A stretch of DNA of 6,635 nt from Flammeovirgaceae bacterium UBA5867. GTDB lineage: Bacteria; Bacteroidota; Bacteroidia; Cytophagales; Cyclobacteriaceae. The DNA lies in the NCBI GenBank assembly GCA_002432545.1, contig DJFR01000188.1, forward strand, positions 1-6,635. The letters are read 5' to 3'. Of the stretch, positions 1 through 4,581 are shown in pieces (within the stretch, counting starts at the first letter, position 1; the number at the start of each line of letters is the position of its first letter). The notes under the pieces were generated by a model that ran no database searches, was not told the origin of the DNA, and saw only the letters and a list, made by a program, of their open reading frames with translations. The translations under genes were made by a program, and so were the position numbers.

Positions 1-209
1 ATTCTTCCTACAATCTTATCGTTGTTATAGGCTAAGAAAAGCTGTACTTCAGAATGTTCGTGAAAGGGATGCTTGCCGGGTGTAAGCAGATCGCGCTGTG
101 CGATGAATAGTTCCGGAACATAGCAGGGGTCATCGGCATAAAGGTCATGCTGAAAATCAATAAAAGCCTTTATGTCTTTTTTGCTGCTGGCAGGAAGGAC
201 ACGTTTCAT
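1..209 (-). CDS. GNAT-fold N-acyltransferase-like protein, 5' part only (3' end beyond window)
   Basis: This is a partial gene: 69 complete codons are visible from the ATG at 209-207 and the frame stays open to the left edge. The protein begins MKRVLPASSKKDIKAFIDF and continues with an HDLYADDPCYVPELF segment, an HPF motif near residues 47-49 and a β-hairpin-like LFLAYNNDKIVGR at 57-69. This pattern matches the N-terminus of the YghO-like, roughly 370-residue GNAT acyltransferases as I remember them; the acyl-CoA-binding part lies outside the window. The start overlaps the spt stop codon in an ATGA (4 bp), so the two genes are almost certainly co-transcribed and probably translationally coupled. 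By context it may act on the sphingoid base made by SPT, for example as an N-acyltransferase (ceramide synthase), but substrate and reaction are inferred. A housekeeping acetyltransferase is the alternative. Confidence 0.8.
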   Translation of the reverse strand, partial: MKRVLPASSKKDIKAFIDFQHDLYADDPCYVPELFIAQRDLLTPGKHPFHEHSEVQLFLAYNNDKIVGR

Positions 210-1414
210 TTAATGGGCTCTTTTATATTGGCAATGCCCACACGCTTGAAGACTCTCGAAATTTTTTCGACAGCCTCTTCAATCTGGCCGAACGTGTGTG
301 TTGCCATGAGCGAAAAGCGAAGTAGTGATGAATCCGCTGGTACTGCAGGCGATACAACCGGGTTAACAAATACACCTTCTTGCTGAAGCATACTTGTTAC
401 CATGAAAGTTTTGTTGTTATCGCGTACATAGATCGGAATGATCGGACTCTCGGTAGCACCTATATCCAAACCTTCTTCATGCAGCAGGTGCATGGCATAG
501 TTTGTATTCTTCCAGAGATTGTCCATGTGCTCCGGTTCTGTTTCGATAAGGTCTAATGCAGCAAGTACACTCGCGGCAGAAGAAGGAGTCATGCTGGCGC
601 TGAATATCAATGAGCGGGCATGGTGCTTTAAAAATTCGATGGTATCGGCATCCGCAGAAACAAAGCCACCAAGTGATGCCAGTGATTTACTGAACGTGCC
701 GGTAATGATGTCTACTTTTTCAGTCAGGTCAAAGTGAGAAGCAGTACCTGCACCTTTCTGACCTATAACGCCAAGGCTATGCGCATCGTCAACCACAATG
801 GTTGCACCGAACTGATCTGCTATTGTTATGATCTCAGGCAGCTTGGCTATATCACCTTCCATGCTGAATATACCATCTACTACAATAAGCTTGATGGATT
901 CTTCTGGCAACACACTCAACTTCTTTTGCAGATCCTGCATGTCGTTGTGAGCATATTTGATAACACGCGAGAAAGAAAGGCGTGTACCATCATAGATGGA
1001 AGCGTGATCGTATTCGTCTAATATCAGGTAATCGTTACGTCCGGTGAGCGATGCCATTACGCCCAGGTTAACCTGGAAACCCGTACTGAAGATCAAGGCA
1101 TCTTCTTTACCGGTAAAGGCAGCAATTCTTTTTTCAAGCTCGATGTGTATATCGAGTGTACCGTTCAAAAATCGGGAGCCGGCACAACCCGTTCCATATT
1201 TACTGATTGCTTTTTGTGCAGCCTCTTTAATATAGGGATGGTTCGTAAGGCCGAGGTATGAGTTTGAGCCAAACATTAATACCCGTTTCCCCTCAATAAT
1301 AACTTCCGTACTCTGCGCGGATTCAATCGGTCTGAAATAAGGGTATATGCCTTTTAACCGTGCCTCCTTTGCGGTGGTATAGTTGGCTACTTTTTTTTGT
1401 AATGGTTTACTCAT
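206..1414 (-). CDS. spt: serine palmitoyltransferase (α-oxoamine synthase family)
   Basis: This PLP enzyme catalyses the decarboxylative condensation of L-serine with palmitoyl-CoA (or acyl-ACP) to 3-ketosphinganine, the committed step of sphingolipid synthesis. The protein has 402 residues, the usual length for a soluble bacterial homodimeric SPT. Visible motifs are the substrate-entry motif MFGSNSYLGL (47-56), GTGCAGSRFLNGT (74-86), DHAS with the PLP-stacking His at 137, VDDAHS with Asp209 (pyridine N) and His212, TFSKS with the Schiff-base Lys243, and the loop NPVVSPAVPADSSLLRF with the carboxylate-binding Arg366. Numbering and sequence track Sphingobacterium multivorum SPT (His138, Lys244, Arg367) offset by one. 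This favours SPT over the relatives KBL (2-amino-3-ketobutyrate CoA ligase) and BioF. There is no transmembrane segment, so it is cytosolic or membrane-associated. The start ATG matches the family N-terminus; no clear Shine-Dalgarno precedes it, which is normal in Bacteroidota. The downstream acyltransferase gene overlaps its stop codon. Confidence 0.95.
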   Translation of the reverse strand: MSKPLQKKVANYTTAKEARLKGIYPYFRPIESAQSTEVIIEGKRVLMFGSNSYLGLTNHPYIKEAAQKAISKYGTGCAGSRFLNGTLDIHIELEKRIAAFTGKEDALIFSTGFQVNLGVMASLTGRNDYLILDEYDHASIYDGTRLSFSRVIKYAHNDMQDLQKKLSVLPEESIKLIVVDGIFSMEGDIAKLPEIITIADQFGATIVVDDAHSLGVIGQKGAGTASHFDLTEKVDIITGTFSKSLASLGGFVSADADTIEFLKHHARSLIFSASMTPSSAASVLAALDLIETEPEHMDNLWKNTNYAMHLLHEEGLDIGATESPIIPIYVRDNNKTFMVTSMLQQEGVFVNPVVSPAVPADSSLLRFSLMATHTFGQIEEAVEKISRVFKRVGIANIKEPIK

Positions 1415-1854
1415 GAGCTTGACGAAAGTTATACGAACCTGTTACGAACGATTTTCCGTTGATAGTCGTACGTAGCTAATTTTTATTGTATAATATTTTT
1501 CGAACGATTTCGTTTTGGGGTCTAAAATTACTAGAAGTTCCTTTATGTTGTTTTAATGCAAGGATAAAAATTTTTTAACATATTTTTTAATGTCTATGCA
1601 AACGTCTTACAAGCTCTATAAGTTCCATCTTATTCAATAAAAGGGCTCAAATAAACCTTCTGTCGTTGTTTTTTGATTTCCTTTATTGATCAAACTGCAT
1701 CGTTATAAAGCAATAATCATCTCTTTTGCTCAATTTCTAACGTGTGCAGATGCCCATTCTGCTTTAAGACAATTCAAGTGCGTTTTCCCCCCAGCGACCT
1801 TCAAAATTTATCGCTCAGAAGTTCTGCCACACTGATATATATGTAGCAACATTT
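1415..1854. other. 440-bp AT-rich intergenic region (thiolase 3' side / spt leader)
   Basis: No convincing open reading frame is seen on either strand. The thiolase stop borders one end and the spt start the other, so the stretch should hold the thiolase transcription end and the spt promoter and leader. The part nearest spt (about 1480-1590) is very AT-rich, with A/T runs around 1565-1590. On the minus strand TAATTTTAG at 1530-1522 is a 7/8 match to the Bacteroidota -7 box TAnnTTTG but lacks a TTTG about 20 bp upstream. TAACTTTC within about 20 bp of the spt ATG is another 7/8 match, also without a -33 partner. I cannot choose between them. The only small hairpin noted (1746-1762, 5-bp stem) is too weak to call a terminator. 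Confidence 0.6.
1432..1510. repeat. short direct repeats in the spt leader (CGAACGATTT, TACGAAC)
   Basis: The 10-mer CGAACGATTT occurs at 1445-1454 and again at 1501-1510, 56 bp apart. The 7-mer TACGAAC occurs at 1432-1438 and 1443-1449, 11 bp apart, the second copy overlapping the first 10-mer. The 1501-1512 copy also reads as an inverted repeat, CGAA-CGAT-TTCG. All copies lie within 100 bp upstream of the spt start, in otherwise AT-rich sequence where GC-containing repeated words stand out. They could be binding sites for a regulator of spt, or chance; no protein or mechanism can be assigned. Confidence 0.4.
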
Positions 1855-3135
1855 TTATTTCTCGAGTATAGCTGTAATGCCCTGACCACCGGCTGCACAC
1901 ACGGAAATAAATCCGCGACCACTCCCTTTTTCGTGAAGCAGTTTCGCCATGGTTGCCAACACGCGGCCACCGGTAGCAGCAAAGGGGTGACCGGCTGCCA
2001 GACTGCTGCCTTTAACATTGAGCTTGCTCCGATCGATGCGGCCCAACGGTGCATCTAAACCAAACTGCGCACTCAACTCTTTACTCTCCCATATTTTAAG
2101 TGTTGCCAATACCTGTGCAGCGAAGGCTTCATGTATTTCGTAGTAATCGAAGTCTTGCAAAGTGAGTCCGGCTTTTTTCAGCATGCGGGTTGATGCATAT
2201 ACCGGTGACATTAACAGGTTATGCCGGTTATTGATATACTCGATGGCGGCAAGCTCTGCAAAAGTTATATAGGCAAGTATAGGAAGTCCCTGCTGGCGCG
2301 CCCATGCTTCACTCGCAAGCAGGATACAAGACGCACCGTCTGTGAGAGGTGAAGAATTTCCGGCTGTAAGTGTACCCTTTTCTTTATCAAAAGCTGGTTT
2401 CAGCTTAGCCAGTTTTTCCATGCTGGTATCTGTTCGTAGATTATTATCGCGAGACACGCCTGCGTAAGATGTTATCATGTCGTGGAAGAAACCTTCATCG
2501 TAAGCCTTTGCCATTTTCTGGTGACTCGCTAACGCAAATGCATCTTGCTCTTCGCGCGATATACCATAGTAATGCGCCGTGATCTCGGTATGACCGCCCA
2601 TTGATAAACCTGTACGCGGTTCAATATTCATCGGGGCAACGGGAGCCAGATCTTTTAACCGTATCTTCAGAAACTGACTGAGTCTCGCTCCCATCGTTTT
2701 TGCCCTGCGTGTTGACAGTAATATACTTCGCAGTCGTTCATTCAATACCAATGGCACATTGCTGGTTGAATCCACTCCTCCTGCTATACCAACATCGATC
2801 TGACCGAGTGCAATTTTGTTAGCGATATATACCGCGGTTTCTATACCGGTGTCACAAGCTTGCTGTATATCGCATGCAGGTGTAGCCGGATTGAGTGACG
2901 TTGCCATGACACACTCTCGCATCAGGTTTATCTCCCAGCTATGTTTTATCACAGCACCCCCTGCCACTTCGCCCAACAACAAGCCCTGCAATTTATACCG
3001 GTCTATTAATCCTTGCATCGCAGCTACCATCATATCCTTGTTACCTGCTTCTGCGTAGAATGTATTCTGTCTTGCAAAAGGAATGCGGTTATACCCTACT
3101 ATCGCTACTCTTCGTACTTGGTTTGCTACCAGCAT
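1855..3135 (-). CDS. thiolase, acetyl-CoA C-acyltransferase (FadI/HADHB-like)
   Basis: Thiolases interconvert acyl-CoA plus acetyl-CoA with 3-ketoacyl-CoA plus CoA, either in the last step of β-oxidation or in reverse to make acetoacetyl-CoA. At 426 residues it is close in length to FadI. The catalytic set is complete: nucleophile Cys94 in DIQQACDTG, His336 in EIHEAFAAQ (HEAF rather than NEAF, as in FadI and HADHB), His383 in AAGHPFAATGGR and Cys413 in CAAGGQG. The loop RAKTMGARLSQFLKIRLKDL (144-163) followed by RTGLSMG resembles FadI, and GGVDSTSNVP (119-128) is also typical of this branch. There is no transmembrane segment or signal peptide, so it is cytosolic. No hydratase/dehydrogenase partner (FadJ) or acyl-CoA dehydrogenase is adjacent in the window, so chain-length preference and direction cannot be read from context. 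The ATG at 3135 gives the expected short lead before the first β-strand (RRVAIVGYNRIPF). Confidence 0.9.
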   Translation of the reverse strand: MLVANQVRRVAIVGYNRIPFARQNTFYAEAGNKDMMVAAMQGLIDRYKLQGLLLGEVAGGAVIKHSWEINLMRECVMATSLNPATPACDIQQACDTGIETAVYIANKIALGQIDVGIAGGVDSTSNVPLVLNERLRSILLSTRRAKTMGARLSQFLKIRLKDLAPVAPMNIEPRTGLSMGGHTEITAHYYGISREEQDAFALASHQKMAKAYDEGFFHDMITSYAGVSRDNNLRTDTSMEKLAKLKPAFDKEKGTLTAGNSSPLTDGASCILLASEAWARQQGLPILAYITFAELAAIEYINNRHNLLMSPVYASTRMLKKAGLTLQDFDYYEIHEAFAAQVLATLKIWESKELSAQFGLDAPLGRIDRSKLNVKGSSLAAGHPFAATGGRVLATMAKLLHEKGSGRGFISVCAAGGQGITAILEK

Positions 3136-3246
3136 GCGTATTCAAAAAATTAAAAATTACTCAGGATTTACTCTAAAGTGTAAGTCAGTACCATTCGCAT
3201 CTCTGCCCGATAACAGACTATATATATCATGGCCTATGCCTGTACT
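3136..3246. other. 111-bp gap between DUF4861 gene and thiolase gene
   Basis: No gene fits here. The minus-strand sequence directly before the thiolase ATG is A/T-rich and contains two TAATTTTT words (7/8 to TAnnTTTG), but they sit within about 30 bp of the start and have no TTTG partner at the right distance. No stable hairpin followed by a T-run was found after the DUF4861 stop. The thiolase may have its own promoter here or be reached by read-through; the sequence does not decide. Confidence 0.4.
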
Positions 3247-4434
3247 CTATTTAAAATGCACCGTTAACGGTGACGCTATACTTTTTGAAAAGTTCGCCAG
3301 GTACTGATCCCAGTCTGCGGCCGAAGTATATTGCCCGCTCTTCGTCCAGCCGAAGCCGGCATAGTATACCACTATATTTTCGGGCTTCGCTACTACCAGC
3401 ACATGGCTTTGATCTTTTACCGTTGTGCGATATTCCTTTAACGCTGTAAGCTGCGATGGCGCGATTACGATACCTGTTCCTAATTCAGAATCATCTATAG
3501 GTTCCCAATAGCGCACCCATCCTGCCACTGAATCTTTTTCGACCTCTCCCTTCTGATCGTGCAGTGTAATTCCGGTTGTAACATTTGGCAATGGTTTATC
3601 ACTTTGTATATGTACTTCGTAGCGGCTCAGGTTACTGCCCAGGTCGAGGCTGATAATTTTCTTTTCATTAATAGTAATACCATTGGTACTCCACGGAGCA
3701 TACGTTAATTCAAAGACTGTTCGTATCGGACCGTTTGCTATCGTTTTATAGCTGACAAAATTCTTCGATACATAAAGCGAGTCCTGCGCCCATATACCTA
3801 TACCACCACAACCGCGGCTATTGCCTACGTGATAGGGATCATATCCTTCACCGTGATCGATATGATAGTACCCGGCAGTATCAAGATTCTTTTTATACCA
3901 CTTGTCAATTACCGGATAGGCTACACGCTTGAACCAACAGTCCATACCACTGGTCAGCGTTCCTCCCGGTTTACCTGATTCGGTTATCTGCTGTGCCTTC
4001 GGACCATAGGTGCGAAACGCTACGCGATCATTCTCCCATGCGTAATCATCAATGCGTTCCGGAACAAGTCGCGAGTAGGTTGTGTTAGCCGGTGCAGATT
4101 TAGCAGGTGCTTCCTCCACCGCCTCGATCGTAAAACTCCTTTCTTCACCAGCTTTGATGTCGGTTTGAAAAAGTAATTCGTCCGGTATACCATCACCTGC
4201 TCTGTCGATGAGTTGTGTTACCAACGGCTGATCATGATCTTTAACTACCAGGTGATCCGCACCATACTTCGCTGCCAGTTCTCTTACAGTATCCAACGGT
4301 ATGGATACTGTTGATGCAGGACGATCTATATCCAGACTGTTTTTGACAGTAAGTGTACGCACTACGTTTTTCTTCTGACATGCGGTGATCATGATCATCG
4401 CCACCATTGCAAAGATTGTTACTCGTTTCAGCAT
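3247..4434 (-). CDS. DUF4861 domain lipoprotein, function uncharacterised
   Basis: The 395-residue protein opens with a lipoprotein signal peptide: basic MLKR, a hydrophobic stretch, then the lipobox ITAC with Cys19 as the lipidation site. The residues after the Cys (QKKN) lack the acidic surface-export signal of Bacteroidota, so the mature protein is probably tethered facing the periplasm. The body matches DUF4861 as I know it: DDYAWENDRVAFRTYGP (129-145), SGMDCWFKRVAYPVIDKWY (162-180), YHIDHGEGYDPYHVG (190-204), SRGCGGIGIW (206-215) and NGPIRTVFELTY (234-245), followed by ISLDLGSNLSRYEV. The conserved Asp, His, Glu and Trp clusters suggest a sugar-binding or catalytic pocket. Such proteins often accompany genes for uronate-containing polysaccharides in this phylum, but none is present here, so no reaction is assigned. 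Its only other cysteines are 166 and 209. A candidate promoter and a direct repeat lie upstream. Confidence 0.85.
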   Translation of the reverse strand: MLKRVTIFAMVAMIMITACQKKNVVRTLTVKNSLDIDRPASTVSIPLDTVRELAAKYGADHLVVKDHDQPLVTQLIDRAGDGIPDELLFQTDIKAGEERSFTIEAVEEAPAKSAPANTTYSRLVPERIDDYAWENDRVAFRTYGPKAQQITESGKPGGTLTSGMDCWFKRVAYPVIDKWYKKNLDTAGYYHIDHGEGYDPYHVGNSRGCGGIGIWAQDSLYVSKNFVSYKTIANGPIRTVFELTYAPWSTNGITINEKKIISLDLGSNLSRYEVHIQSDKPLPNVTTGITLHDQKGEVEKDSVAGWVRYWEPIDDSELGTGIVIAPSQLTALKEYRTTVKDQSHVLVVAKPENIVVYYAGFGWTKSGQYTSAADWDQYLANFSKSIASPLTVHFK

Positions 4435-4487
4435 GTTTGGTTATATCGAATGAAAAAATAAACTATTGAATCTAGCAAAGAACTATG

Positions 4488-4516
4488 CAAAAATATAGCA
4501 CTGTCATTTAAAACAA
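4488..4516 (-). promoter_or_regulatory. candidate Bacteroidota-type promoter for the DUF4861 lipoprotein gene
   Basis: On the minus strand, TATTTTTG at 4495-4488 is a perfect match to the -7 consensus TAnnTTTG used by the Bacteroidota primary sigma factor. GTTG, with its TTG at 4516-4514, lies 18 bp upstream and is a 3/4 match to the -33 element TTTG, slightly short of the usual 19-21 bp spacing. Transcription would start near 4481, giving a leader of about 47 nt before the ATG at 4434. It is the best promoter match in the window, though AT-rich sequence yields such matches by chance. Confidence 0.5.
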
Positions 4517-4527
4517 CTATAAAATTT

Positions 4528-4560
4528 ATGATTTATACCAACAGACACAATGATTTATAC
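4528..4560. repeat. 11-bp direct repeat, 22-bp period, upstream of the DUF4861 promoter
   Basis: ATGATTTATAC occurs exactly at 4528-4538 and 4550-4560 with an 11-bp spacer, a repeat period of 22 bp or about two turns of the helix. Relative to the inferred start site near 4481 the copies fall at roughly -47 to -57 and -69 to -79, just upstream of the -33 element. This is where an activator that binds as a tandem dimer would sit. The geometry resembles LytTR- or AraC-type tandem half-sites, but no regulator can be named. The repeat also lies just after the kinase stop codon. Confidence 0.5.
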
Positions 4561-4581
4561 AAACACCACTCCTGCAGCTCC

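Noticed and set aside
147..1235. Several plus-strand open frames of 63-95 codons opposite spt
   Set aside because: All are antisense to the strongly conserved spt reading frame and show no family resemblance.
1746..1762. Hairpin GCAGA-7 nt-TCTGC as a thiolase terminator
   Set aside because: The stem has only 5 bp, there is no T-run after it on the minus strand, and it lies about 90 bp past the stop codon.
1415..1854. Thiolase, spt and GNAT as one operon
   Set aside because: The 440-bp non-coding gap between thiolase and spt and the lack of a shared pathway make co-transcription unlikely, though the same orientation does not exclude it.
1815..2054. Minus-strand 79-codon frame overlapping the thiolase 3' end
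   Set aside because: It is out of frame with the thiolase C-terminal active-site region, which is clearly the real coding frame.
3217..3230. TATATATA tract as a functional repeat or promoter
   Set aside because: It is a short simple AT dinucleotide run with no suitable partner element; TA-rich runs are common throughout this sequence.
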